Positions 15,883-23,490 of a stretch of 64,000 nucleotides of DNA are shown in pieces. The stretch comes from Halosegnis longus (GTDB lineage Archaea; Halobacteriota; Halobacteria; Halobacteriales; Haloarculaceae). The notes beneath the pieces are model-generated. The model saw only the letters and a list, made by a program, of their open reading frames with translations, was not told the DNA's origin and did no database searches. The DNA is taken from the NCBI RefSeq assembly GCF_009663395.1, contig NZ_QKNW01000001.1, positions 1,860,001 through 1,924,000 on the forward strand, read 5' to 3'. Numbering within the stretch: position 1 is the first letter of the stretch; the number at the start of each line of letters is the position of its first letter. The translations under genes and the position numbers were made by a program.

Positions 15883-15887
15883 TTTTT
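15883..15887 (+). terminator. T5 tract after the ctaB operon
   Basis: TTTTT, 28 nt after the stop of the preceding membrane protein and 6 nt before the next start codon. Possible archaeal terminator; weak on its own. Confidence 0.3.
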
Positions 15888-15892
15888 CATCT

Positions 15893-16123
15893 GTGACCCA
15901 CGTCGAAATCACCTACTGCGTCCCGTGTGGCTATCTCGACCGCGCCCTCAAGCTCCAGCGCGCCGTGCTCCAGAACTTCGGCCAGTCCGTCGACCGTGCG
16001 ACCCTCGTCACCGGCGACCACGGCGTCTTCCGCGTGGCCGTGGACGGCGAACCAATCTGGGACCTGAGCGAGGACGAGTACGACGTGGACGACATCGTCC
16101 GCCGGGTGCGCGCCGAACTGTAG
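15893..16123 (+). CDS. Rdx (SelT/SelW/SelH-like) thioredoxin-fold protein, Cys version
   Basis: A 76-aa small redox protein. It starts at a GTG, with CVPC (Cys9 and Cys12) after the first beta strand, replacing the CxxU of animal selenoproteins W, T and H. The remaining pattern (GDHGVFRVAVDGEPIWDL) matches the Rdx family's last strands. A glutathione- or thioredoxin-like role is assumed for the family but unproven. Placed between the haem-synthesis genes and an ABC exporter. No alternative ATG start would keep the CVPC strand, so the GTG is supported. Confidence 0.85.
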   Translation: MTHVEITYCVPCGYLDRALKLQRAVLQNFGQSVDRATLVTGDHGVFRVAVDGEPIWDLSEDEYDVDDIVRRVRAEL

Positions 16124-16171
16124 CGGGCGACGGAACACAACCGCTTAGACGCCCGCGCCACGAGTCGCGGT

Positions 16172-17095
16172 ATGGTTATCAGTGCGTCGGACGTGCGCCG
16201 GACGTACGGCGAGACGGTCGCGCTCGACGGCGTCTCGCTCGACATCGACGCCGGCGAGATCTACGGCCTCATCGGCCCGAACGGCGCGGGCAAAACCACG
16301 CTCGTCCGCGCGCTCACCGGGACGACCGACCCGGAGGGCGAGGTGCGACTGCTCGGCGAAGACCCGAAGCGCGCCGACCCGCAGCGGCTCGGCCTGCTGC
16401 CACAGGAGTTTTCCCCGCCGGCGCGGCTGACGGCCCGCGAGGTGGTCAGCTACTACGGCGGTCTCTACGACGAGTCGCGCGACGTGGACGAGACGCTGGC
16501 CGACGTTGGACTCACGGACAGCGGAAACACCTACTACGAGGACCTTTCTGGCGGGCAGAAGCGACGGGTGTGCGTCGCCACGACGCTCGTGAACGACCCC
16601 GACGTGTTGTTCTTGGACGAGCCGACGACGGGTATCGACCCGCAGGGTCGCCGGGACGTGTGGGGGCTCATCGACGCGCTCGCCGACGCCGGCGCGACGG
16701 TGCTCGTCACGACCCACTACATGGAGGAGGCCGAGCGGCTCTGTGACCGCGTCGGCCTGCTCGCCGGCGGCCGACTCGTCGCGGAGGGACCGCCCGCCGA
16801 CCTCGTCGCAGAACACGGTGGCCGCCCGCGCGTCGAGATTCGCGCCGACGACCCCGACCACGCCCGCGAGGTGTTGGCCGCCGCGGAGTACGCCTTCGTC
16901 CCCGACGAGCGCCGGCTCGTCGTCGACGACGTTGCTCCCGACGAGGTGGGCGACGTGGCGACGACGCTCACCGACGCCGGGGTCGCCTACGACGGCCTCC
17001 TGTGGCGACAGCCCGACCTCGAAGAGGTGTATCTCCAGCTCACCGGCCAAACCGTCGGAGCCAGCGGGACGCCCCGCGAGGTGGGCGATGAGTAG
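16172..17095 (+). CDS. ABC transporter ATP-binding protein (ABC-2 exporter type)
   Basis: A 307-aa ATPase subunit of a DrrA/NosF-like exporter. Walker A GPNGAGKT at 35-42, signature LSGGQ at 125-129, Walker B VLFLDEP at 145-151, then a Thr-His switch (VTTHYMEEAERL). The C-terminal extension beyond about 220 is typical of the ABC-2 class. It overlaps the permease gene by 8 bp. The substrate is unknown; position next to oxidase and haem genes makes a copper- or haem-related cargo possible, but drug or lipid export is equally possible. A TATA-like CTTAGA (16143-16148) lies about 27 nt upstream of the ATG. Confidence 0.92.
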   Translation: MVISASDVRRTYGETVALDGVSLDIDAGEIYGLIGPNGAGKTTLVRALTGTTDPEGEVRLLGEDPKRADPQRLGLLPQEFSPPARLTAREVVSYYGGLYDESRDVDETLADVGLTDSGNTYYEDLSGGQKRRVCVATTLVNDPDVLFLDEPTTGIDPQGRRDVWGLIDALADAGATVLVTTHYMEEAERLCDRVGLLAGGRLVAEGPPADLVAEHGGRPRVEIRADDPDHAREVLAAAEYAFVPDERRLVVDDVAPDEVGDVATTLTDAGVAYDGLLWRQPDLEEVYLQLTGQTVGASGTPREVGDE

Positions 17096-17867
17096 AGCCG
17101 GTCGCATCCGGTCGGAGACCGTCGCCGCGGGGAAGGCGTTCCTCCGCCGGCGTACCGCCGTCTTCTTCACGTTCTTCTTCCCGGCCATCATCATCCTCAT
17201 CTTCGGGGCTCTGGTCAACACGGCCGGCGGGACTGGCGGGCTGTTCACGGAGCCGCCGGGCTACTACGTTCCGGGCTACCTCGCCGTCGTCGTGTTGTTC
17301 ACGCCGCTCTCACGGGTGGGAAGCGAGGTCGCCCGCCACCGCGAGGACAACCGCTTCGAGAAGCTGGCGACGACGCCGCTCCGCCGGTGGGAGTGGCTGG
17401 CGGCACAGACGCTCGTCAACGTCGGCATCATCGGCGTCGCCGCAGCGGGTATCCTCCTGCTCGTGTTGGCCGTTACCGGCGCGTCTATCGTCTTCTCGCC
17501 GCTGCTCGTCCCGTTCGTCGTGCTCGGCGTCGCGTTGTTCTGTGGCCTGGGCGCGATTCTCGGCAGCTTGTCGGACTCCTCGGACGGCGTCATCGCGGCC
17601 TCGAACGGGGTCGCGCTCCCACTGCTCTTCTTATCCGAGACGTTCGTTCCCCAGTCGCTCCTCCCGGAGTGGCTCCCGCTGTGGGTGTCGCCGCTGACGT
17701 ACTTCTCGCGCGGCGTGCGGGCCGTCGCCTACGAGCCACCGGGGACGCTCGCCACCTCGCAGGTGCCGGGCGGGTTTGGCGTCGCGGAGTCGAATCTGCT
17801 CGTGCTGGCCGGCCTGACGCTCGCCTTCTTCCTCGTCGGGGCTGCGACGCTCCCGCGGACCGACTGA
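17088..17867 (+). CDS. ABC-2 type transporter permease
   Basis: A 259-aa permease with six hydrophobic segments: TM1 about 22-42, a periplasmic loop, TM2-TM5 about 66-175, and the last at about 235-252. It contains the ABC-2 hallmark around LPLLFLSETFVPQSLLPEWL and LPLWVSPLTYFSRGVRAV. The ATG at 17088 lies inside the ATPase gene's last codons (8-bp overlap), giving tight coupling; a start further upstream would read an implausible Arg/Ser-rich sequence. One ATPase and one permease suggest a homodimeric exporter. Confidence 0.9.
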   Translation: MSRAGRIRSETVAAGKAFLRRRTAVFFTFFFPAIIILIFGALVNTAGGTGGLFTEPPGYYVPGYLAVVVLFTPLSRVGSEVARHREDNRFEKLATTPLRRWEWLAAQTLVNVGIIGVAAAGILLLVLAVTGASIVFSPLLVPFVVLGVALFCGLGAILGSLSDSSDGVIAASNGVALPLLFLSETFVPQSLLPEWLPLWVSPLTYFSRGVRAVAYEPPGTLATSQVPGGFGVAESNLLVLAGLTLAFFLVGAATLPRTD

Positions 17868-17902
17868 GAAACCGTTTTCCGAACCCGACGGCGAGTGGTG
17901 GT

Positions 17903-18304
17903 ATGCAACTCTCCACGCTCCCCGACCGACCGTTCGAACTCGCGGAACTGCGCGAACTCAACGAGAGCGGCCGCTTTCGAGCGGTCTTCCCCGCCGGCGT
18001 CTTCGACTTCGAGGGCACCGACGCGAAACTCGTCCCGGCTGTCGTGCTCGTCACGCCCGGCGACGGCGAGGAGAGAGATGAGAATGACGGCGACACAGCG
18101 GGTGGCCGCGTCGTCGCCGTCGGCTACGACTTCGAGGAGCGGTGGCAACGGATTTCGAGCGAGCCGGCCGGCGAGCGCGTTCAGGAGCAGGTCGAACAGG
18201 CCGCGGCGGAGCTCAGAGAGTGGGCGGCCGAGACGGACCAGCGGTGGGCGATGTCGGACGGCGCGACCGCGCTGGCCGAACACATGGGCGCACTGGAGGA
18301 GTAG
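17903..18304 (+). CDS. hypothetical soluble protein
   Basis: A 133-aa protein I do not recognise. It starts MQLSTLPDRPFELAELREL. A beta-rich middle part (VFPAGVFDFEGTDAKLVPAVVLVTP) is followed by an acidic loop and a C-terminal helix with heptad-like charge (EQVEQAAAELREWAAE). No cysteines, membrane helices or catalytic motif are evident. It is 35 bp after the ABC permease on the same strand and almost touches the convergent DUF420 gene (1 bp between stops). Codon use matches the neighbours. It may be co-transcribed with the exporter. Confidence 0.72.
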   Translation: MQLSTLPDRPFELAELRELNESGRFRAVFPAGVFDFEGTDAKLVPAVVLVTPGDGEERDENDGDTAGGRVVAVGYDFEERWQRISSEPAGERVQEQVEQAAAELREWAAETDQRWAMSDGATALAEHMGALEE

Positions 18305-18305
18305 C

Positions 18306-18890
18306 TCAGGCCGGGACGAACTCGAAGGTGTAGACGTGATTCAGGAGGACGTACGCCAACACGCCGAGCGTGAGCGAGACGCTCCAGACGGCGACGGTAA
18401 TCCGTCCGACACGGGCGTGGGCCGTCTGGCGAATCTCGTCGACGCTGTGGCTCAGTCCGATAGTGATGTTGTACAAGACCAGCGGCACCGACAGCGCCGA
18501 GAGCACGATGTGGATGCCCAGCATCGCAAGGTACAGATAGTACGGCAGGTCGGGGCCGACGAAGTCCTTGCGACCGCCGCCACCGGTCTTGAGCAGGTAC
18601 ATCACGAGGAACACCATGATGAGGGTGAACGAGGCGATCATCAGCCGGCGGTGCGTCTCGACGTTCCCCTGCCGGATGTGGTACCAGCCGGCGACCAGAC
18701 AACAGACAGCGACGGTGTTGACCAGCGCGATGGCGTGTGAGAGCAGATTCACCGTCCCCAGTCCGATGTCAGGGTAGAAGTCGAGGCCGAAGTAGAGCGT
18801 CCCGATGACGAGCACGTAGCCGACGACGCTGAGCACGGCGACGACGGCCCGAGGGCGGCGTTTCACGACCGAACTGTCCGCGAGACTCAT
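18306..18890 (-). CDS. DUF420 membrane protein, likely oxidase biogenesis
   Basis: A 194-aa protein with five or six TM helices. WYHIRQGNVETHRRLM at about 69-84 with conserved His residues, YLLKTG near 96-102, and a His in AMLGIHIVLS are characteristic of the DUF420 (YozB) family. In Bacillus this family member follows cytochrome oxidase assembly genes, and here it lies within 5 kb of ctaB and coxB, so a link with haem-copper oxidase is likely but not shown. Divergent from the methylmalonyl-CoA mutase small-subunit gene. The start at 18890 is chosen because the longer frame upstream is hydrophilic and crosses the promoter region. Confidence 0.85.
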   Translation of the reverse strand: MSLADSSVVKRRPRAVVAVLSVVGYVLVIGTLYFGLDFYPDIGLGTVNLLSHAIALVNTVAVCCLVAGWYHIRQGNVETHRRLMIASFTLIMVFLVMYLLKTGGGGRKDFVGPDLPYYLYLAMLGIHIVLSALSVPLVLYNITIGLSHSVDEIRQTAHARVGRITVAVWSVSLTLGVLAYVLLNHVYTFEFVPA

Positions 18891-18942
18891 ACTCGTGATT
18901 GGGAGTCGGCACAAGTAGCCGTTCCGCTTCCCGAACAAGCGA

Positions 18943-18960
18943 GGTTGTACTCGCACAACC
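18943..18960. promoter_or_regulatory. perfect inverted repeat GGTTGT-N6-ACAACC
   Basis: An 18-bp operator-like dyad between the divergent DUF420 (ATG 18890) and mutase small subunit (ATG 19021) genes, upstream of both start regions. It looks like a transcription factor site; the factor is unknown. Confidence 0.5.
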
Positions 18961-19020
18961 CTGCTGGGGACCGTCAGCCGCTCCGTAACTGTGAAAGCGT
19001 CCGGGTGTGCAAGTGTTGCC

Positions 19021-19440
19021 ATGAGTACACAGGACTCCGAGGACCGGACCATCCGCTGTCTGGTCGCGAAGGTCGGTCTCGACGGCCACGACCGCGGCGC
19101 GCACGTCATCGCCCGGGCGTTCCGCGACGCCGGCTTCGAGGTCATCTACTCCGGACTCCACAAGTCGCCCGACGAAATCGTGCAGGCCGCCGTCCAGGAG
19201 GACGTGGACGTGCTCGGCATCTCCATCCTCTCTGGTGCCCACAACACGCTCGTGCCGAAAATCGTGGAAGGACTCGAGTCGTACGACGCCTTCGAGGACA
19301 CGCTCGTGCTCGTGGGCGGTATCATTCCGGACGAGGACCGCGACGAGCTGTACGAGATGGGCGTCGACGGCATCTTCGGTCCGGGGTCGTCGATGGCAGA
19401 GACCATCGAGTTCGTCCGCGAGAACGCGCCCGAGCGATGA
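19021..19440 (+). CDS. methylmalonyl-CoA mutase, cobalamin-binding small subunit
   Basis: The B12-binding domain that pairs with a separate large catalytic subunit to convert methylmalonyl-CoA to succinyl-CoA. 139 aa, only the C-terminal flavodoxin-like domain, as usual in archaea. The base-off cobalamin motif DGHDRG (21-26) supplies the axial ligand His23. SILSGAH around 70 and GGIIPDED around 100 follow the standard SxL...GG pattern. An upstream in-frame ATG at 18991 would add ten residues; 19021 matches homologous N-termini better. Overlaps meaB by 4 bp (ATGA). The large subunit and epimerase are not in the window. Confidence 0.93.
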   Translation: MSTQDSEDRTIRCLVAKVGLDGHDRGAHVIARAFRDAGFEVIYSGLHKSPDEIVQAAVQEDVDVLGISILSGAHNTLVPKIVEGLESYDAFEDTLVLVGGIIPDEDRDELYEMGVDGIFGPGSSMAETIEFVRENAPER

Positions 19441-20477
19441 GCGACCTCATCGAGGAACTGCTCGCCGGCAAACACCGGGCGCTCGCCCGCGTCATCTCGA
19501 AGATCGAGGACCGGTCGCCCGGCTACCGCGAGCTAGTGAGCCAGCTTCACGAACACACGGGCAACGCGACGGTCGTCGGCATCACCGGCTCGCCCGGTGC
19601 CGGCAAGTCGACGCTCGTCGACAAGATGGCGGAGACGTACCGCGAGCGTGGCGAGACGGTCGGCGTCATCGCTATCGACCCCTCGTCGCCCTTCTCCGGC
19701 GGCGCGGTGTTGGGCGACCGCATCCGGATGGCATCGAACGTCGGCGACATGGACGTGTTCTTCCGGTCGATGTCGGCCCGCGGCACGCTCGGCGGGCTCT
19801 CGACGGCGACGACGGATGCCGTGAAGGCACTCGACGCCTTCGGAAAGGACCGCATCATCATCGAGACGGTCGGCGCGGGCCAAAACGAGGTGGACATCGT
19901 CGGCACCGCAGATACGGTCGCCGTGCTCGTTCCGCCCTCTTCGGGAGACGACGTACAGATGCTGAAGGCCGGCATCCTCGAAATCGGCGACGTGTTCGTC
20001 GTCAACAAGGCCGACCTCGACGGGGCCGACCGCACCGTCCAGGAGCTCAAGGAGATGGTCCATATGCGCGACGCCTCGCCGCTTGCCGGCACCGCCGGCC
20101 ACCACGGCGTCGAGACCGACGCGGTCGGCGAGGAAGACGAGGACGAGACCGACGACGGTGACGACGACACGTGGACCCCGCCAATCGTCGAGACGGTCGC
20201 CAAGACCGGCGAGGGGGTCGAGCCGTTCCTCGACACGCTCGCCGACCACCGGGCGTGGCTCGAAACCTCGGGGGAACTCACCGAACAGCGGCGCGACCGC
20301 TACGAGGAGGAGATTCGTCGCCTACTCCGTGAGGGTGCGGGCGAGTTGATTCGCGAAGAAATCGAGCGACAGGGCGGACTCGACCGCTACGTCGACACCA
20401 TCGTCGCGAAGGAGACCGACCCGTACGCCGTCACCGAGGAGCTGCTCGCCCCGCTGCGCGAGTCGGTCCGCGAGTAG
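19437..20477 (+). CDS. meaB: methylmalonyl-CoA mutase-associated GTPase MeaB
   Basis: A G-protein chaperone (ArgK/MeaB family) that gates cofactor loading and protects the B12 mutase, 346 aa. P-loop GSPGAGKS at 51-58, AIDPSSPFSGGAVLGDR around 78-94, ETVGAGQNEVD as the switch II/Walker B region, and VNKADLDGA as the guanine-specificity motif (NKxD). A strongly acidic, low-complexity insert (about 225-245, GEEDEDETDDGDDD) precedes the last GTPase strand and is likely a halophilic surface loop. The C-terminal dimerisation arm is present. Start ATG overlaps the mutase subunit stop. Confidence 0.95.
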   Translation: MSDLIEELLAGKHRALARVISKIEDRSPGYRELVSQLHEHTGNATVVGITGSPGAGKSTLVDKMAETYRERGETVGVIAIDPSSPFSGGAVLGDRIRMASNVGDMDVFFRSMSARGTLGGLSTATTDAVKALDAFGKDRIIIETVGAGQNEVDIVGTADTVAVLVPPSSGDDVQMLKAGILEIGDVFVVNKADLDGADRTVQELKEMVHMRDASPLAGTAGHHGVETDAVGEEDEDETDDGDDDTWTPPIVETVAKTGEGVEPFLDTLADHRAWLETSGELTEQRRDRYEEEIRRLLREGAGELIREEIERQGGLDRYVDTIVAKETDPYAVTEELLAPLRESVRE

Positions 20478-20478
20478 C

Positions 20479-20886
20479 TCACGCCAGCCGCTGGTGTTCG
20501 ACCTTCAGACACTTGTCCTGAACGAACCGACGCCCGGAGTCGGCGACGCGCTCGCCCGACTCGCTGTCGCGAATTCCGAGTTGGAGCCACACGGTGTCGA
20601 CGTCCTCGCGGGCGAGCACCTCGTCGACGATGCCTGACACCTCCGCGCTCGGCCGGAACACGTCCACGAGGTCGATGTCCTCCGTAACGTCCGAAAGCGA
20701 ATCGTACGCCGGTTCGCCGAGCACCTCGTCGGTCGTCGGATTCACGGGGATGATACGGTAGCCGTGGTCTTGGAGATACTTCGGGACGCCGTGGGCCGCC
20801 TTTCCCGGCGTGGCCGAACAGCCGACGACCGCGATGGTCTCTGCTTCGAGCGCCGCCGTCAACTCCGCGTCGTCTGTCGTCGCCAT
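20479..20886 (-). CDS. CoA-binding (YccU-type) protein
   Basis: A 135-aa Rossmann-like CoA-binding domain alone. The glycine loop AVVGCSATPGKAAHGVPKY (about 19-37) and the following HGYRIIPVNP strand are typical, as is TVWLQLGIRD later. These proteins resemble the N-terminal domain of succinyl-CoA ligase alpha but lack the catalytic His domain. Physiological role is not established. Convergent with meaB (1 bp between stops), whose pathway handles CoA esters, so a connection is possible. Confidence 0.88.
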   Translation of the reverse strand: MATTDDAELTAALEAETIAVVGCSATPGKAAHGVPKYLQDHGYRIIPVNPTTDEVLGEPAYDSLSDVTEDIDLVDVFRPSAEVSGIVDEVLAREDVDTVWLQLGIRDSESGERVADSGRRFVQDKCLKVEHQRLA

Positions 20887-20926
20887 ACTGGGTGGTCGCG
20901 TCCGGTGAGCAAAAGCCTCGGGGCGA

Positions 20927-21778
20927 CTACGCGAACCGACCGACGATGAACGCGCCCGCGGCGAGCAGTTGGCCGTACTTCAGCCACGCCTGACTCCGCG
21001 TCGGGTCGGAAAATCCCCAGTAGCCGGCGGTCACCATCACCGCGTCGGGGACGGCGACGGCAACGAGATACGCGACGCCGAAGTCGGCGAGCAGATACGG
21101 GAGCGGACTCCCGGCGACGCCGACGAGCAGTGCAGCCATCGCAATCTGGAGCGCACGTCGCTCCCCGACCGCGATTGGAAGCGTGTTCAGCCCCTCCTCT
21201 CTGTCGCCGGCGACATCCTCCACGTCCTTGATGACCTCCCGCGAGAACGTCGCCAGCGCGGCGAGCACGGCGAGGACGGCCACCGGCCGGAGCGCACCGC
21301 CGACGGCGGCCCCGCCGAACAGGAACGTCGACCCGCCGAGACAGCCCACGACCGCGTTGCCGACGCCCGGAAGCCCCTTGAATAGTTTCGTGTACGCGAC
21401 GAGCGCGACGAGATTCACGACGGCAATCGCCACGGCGAGCGGCGGGAGCACGAGCGCCAACCCGACCGCGACGACAAACTGTGTCGCGGCGAACGCGAGG
21501 GTCTCGCGCGGCGTCACTGCACCCCGTGGAATCGGCCGTCTCGGTTGGTTGATGGCGTCGATTTCGCGGTCGAAGTAGTCGTTGATGGCGTTGCCGGCCC
21601 CGACGGCGAGCATCGTCGCGAGCACGGCCGCGGCCGCGCGGACCGGCGGGCCCGTGTCGACGAGCAGCCCCGGCGTCGGTGCGGTCCCGGCGACGACCGC
21701 ACCGATGGCTGTGAGCAGTCCCGACGTGAGTGCGTTGCCGGGACGCGTCAGCTCGATGAGTCCGCGAAGCCGCTGCAT
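20927..21778 (-). CDS. geranylgeranylglycerol-phosphate geranylgeranyltransferase (DGGGP synthase)
   Basis: UbiA-family membrane enzyme that adds the second geranylgeranyl chain to make 2,3-di-O-geranylgeranylglyceryl phosphate, the core archaeal lipid. 283 aa with about eight TM helices. First Asp-rich motif NDYFDREID at 66-74, followed by RPIPRG. The second (KDVEDVAGDREEG) lies near 183-195. The short length and N-DYxxDxxxD with INQPxRPIPRG are characteristic of this archaeal clade rather than haem or quinone prenyltransferases. Single gene, divergent from the tRNA-Arg gene. Confidence 0.92.
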   Translation of the reverse strand: MQRLRGLIELTRPGNALTSGLLTAIGAVVAGTAPTPGLLVDTGPPVRAAAAVLATMLAVGAGNAINDYFDREIDAINQPRRPIPRGAVTPRETLAFAATQFVVAVGLALVLPPLAVAIAVVNLVALVAYTKLFKGLPGVGNAVVGCLGGSTFLFGGAAVGGALRPVAVLAVLAALATFSREVIKDVEDVAGDREEGLNTLPIAVGERRALQIAMAALLVGVAGSPLPYLLADFGVAYLVAVAVPDAVMVTAGYWGFSDPTRSQAWLKYGQLLAAGAFIVGRFA

Positions 21779-21840
21779 GGTTGGTTGTTACGAGACGCGA
21801 GTATGAACGCGTCGGTCCGGAACGTTTCCGATGGAAGGGC

Positions 21841-21850
21841 TTTTGAATAC
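21841..21850 (+). promoter_or_regulatory. probable tRNA-Arg promoter
   Basis: TTTTGAATAC, centred about 27 nt upstream of the tRNA 5' end. It is followed by a small imperfect dyad at 21851-21870 that abuts the tRNA and would lie mostly upstream of the transcription start. Confidence 0.5.
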
Positions 21851-21871
21851 CACCCTGCTACGCAGTGGTGA

Positions 21872-21946
21872 GGGCCCTTAGCTCAGCCTGGACAGAGTGC
21901 GTGGCTTCGGACCACGTTGCCGGGGGTTCAAATCCCTCAGGGCTCG
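21872..21946 (+). tRNA. tRNA-Arg (anticodon TCG)
   Basis: A 75-nt cloverleaf. Acceptor GGGCCCT pairs with AGGGCTC (one G-T). The anticodon stem CGTGG/CCACG has loop CTTCGGA, giving anticodon TCG (21907-21909) reading CGA and probably other CGN codons. The T-arm has loop TTCAAAT. Discriminator is G; CCA is not encoded. No intron. Confidence 0.93.
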
Positions 21947-22118
21947 TTCCTTCCTTCGCTCGTCAGTTCACGACACCTGCCAGTCTGTGAACCGATCCAC
22001 ACAGGCAGAACTCTCGGATGCGTGGTCGTCGGGTGTGTCGTGTCGGTGTTCGGTACGTGCTGTTGTGACAGTGGTGTCCACCCACAGGACTATCGGGCCA
22101 GGAACCCTCCTGTTCGGG

Positions 22119-22718
22119 ATGGCAGACGACAAAAGTGGGCGAGAGAAGCAAGCGCGGGACGCCGACAACCGCCAGCGACGCCGGGACATCGAGGCCGAAC
22201 TCGAACGGGGTGACGAACCAGAGCCGCCGATCGAGACGGACGTTCTCGCGGCGCTCGAGTCGGAGCTGGAGCCGCTCAGCTTCCCCGTGACGGGCGCGAA
22301 GCTCGTCGCGGCGGTCGGTGACACCGACGTTCCGGCCCCGACGGAAACGTACACCGTCGCCGAGCTAGTGCCGGACGCGGAGGTCGAGACGTTCGACTCA
22401 CCGCGGGCGGTCCGGCTGCAGATACAGCGGCCGACGGTCGCGATGGCGATGAAACGAGTCGTTGAGGCGAGCACCGGCCTCCCACACAGGGACCGATTCG
22501 GCTCACAGCGGGAGGCGTATCTCAAGACCTTCCACGCGCTCCAACGACTCGACGGTGACGACGACGATGCTCTCGTCTCGGCCGTCGCCGAGTGGATTGT
22601 CGAGCAAATCCACGAGAAAAAAGAGGTGCCGGGGTCGCGGGCCGTGCGGCGACAGGCGGCGAAGCTGTGTCGCGCGAACGGGTATCAGATTCGCAACGAC
22701 GACTGGCTCGGCGTCTGA
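22119..22718 (+). CDS. hypothetical haloarchaeal protein, possibly DUF5789-like
   Basis: A 199-aa soluble protein. Residues 1-35 are highly charged (SGREKQARDADNRQRRRDIEAELERG). Residues about 45-115 contain LSFPVTGAKLVAAVGD and ETYTVAELVPDAEVETFDSP, reminiscent of small haloarchaeal DUF5789 proteins, though that is memory only. The C-terminal part is helical and basic (VRRQAAKLCRANGYQI). No enzyme motif or membrane helix. The ATG at 22119 is preferred; upstream codons in the same frame run back into the tRNA. It lies 172 bp after tRNA-Arg with only weak promoter signals between. Confidence 0.72.
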   Translation: MADDKSGREKQARDADNRQRRRDIEAELERGDEPEPPIETDVLAALESELEPLSFPVTGAKLVAAVGDTDVPAPTETYTVAELVPDAEVETFDSPRAVRLQIQRPTVAMAMKRVVEASTGLPHRDRFGSQREAYLKTFHALQRLDGDDDDALVSAVAEWIVEQIHEKKEVPGSRAVRRQAAKLCRANGYQIRNDDWLGV

Positions 22719-22755
22719 ACACGCGGCCGACCCCTCGCGACTCTGGTTCGATTCG

Positions 22756-23352
22756 TCACCGGTTGGCTTCGAACTCCTCGCGTGAAATCGTGTACCGGAC
22801 CATGTCGTACACGTCGCCGTCGGGGTCCACGGCACTGCGGCGCAGCCGTCCCTCGCGGCGACCGCCGAACCGGTCGACGTACTTCCGGATAGCGCGTTCC
22901 GACGGTTCGTTTTCGGGGATGTGTTCGACCGCGACCATCGCCAAATCGAGGCGGTCGAAGGCAACTTCGAGCAGGCGGGCCGCGCGCTCACCGGAGTAGC
23001 CGTTCCCCCACGCCGGCTTGCGGAGCCACGCGCCGAGCGTGGCGAGGTCGCGGTCCCAGTCGACGCCGAGTCCGCCCATGCCGACGAACTCGCCTGCCAG
23101 GTCGCCCTCGGTCGCGTACAGCGCGTACTGGCTCGCCTCGTCGTTCGCGAACTGCTCGCCGGACTGTTCGATGAACTCGGCCGACTCCTTGGGCGTCTCG
23201 TGTGGCTCCCACGTCACGTAGCGCGTAATCTCGTCGATGTGTGGCGCGTCCTCGTTGACGTACTGATAGAACTCCAAGGGGTCGAACGTCTCCGGGCGGA
23301 GCGCCTCGTAGCGGAGGCGGTCGGATTCGAGTGTCTCGGGAAACAGCGACAT
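22756..23352 (-). CDS. GNAT-family N-acetyltransferase (RimJ/RimL-like)
   Basis: A 198-aa acetyl-CoA-dependent acyltransferase. It opens SLFPETLESDRLRYEALRP, the RimJ/RimL-type beginning. The acetyl-CoA loop is in LRKPAWGNGYSGERAARLLEVAF (about 110-132; consensus Q/R-x-x-G-x-G/A with variation), and AVEHIPENEPSERAIRKY is the typical N-E/P-x-S helix. The ATG at 23352 matches the family start; the longer frame adds 16 unlikely residues. The acceptor (protein N-terminus or small amine) is unknown. Single gene, divergent from RFC large subunit. Confidence 0.88.
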   Translation of the reverse strand: MSLFPETLESDRLRYEALRPETFDPLEFYQYVNEDAPHIDEITRYVTWEPHETPKESAEFIEQSGEQFANDEASQYALYATEGDLAGEFVGMGGLGVDWDRDLATLGAWLRKPAWGNGYSGERAARLLEVAFDRLDLAMVAVEHIPENEPSERAIRKYVDRFGGRREGRLRRSAVDPDGDVYDMVRYTISREEFEANR

Positions 23353-23490
23353 ACTCGTCGGGCGAGCCGTGGCGGCTAAAACGGTTTCCCACCCTGTCAA
23401 GCCCTGACAACCGAGGGGGGACGGGACCGTCCGAAACGACTACCCACCGGCCCCCGCTACCGTAGACAAGAGCAGTATGCAGGGGCCACT

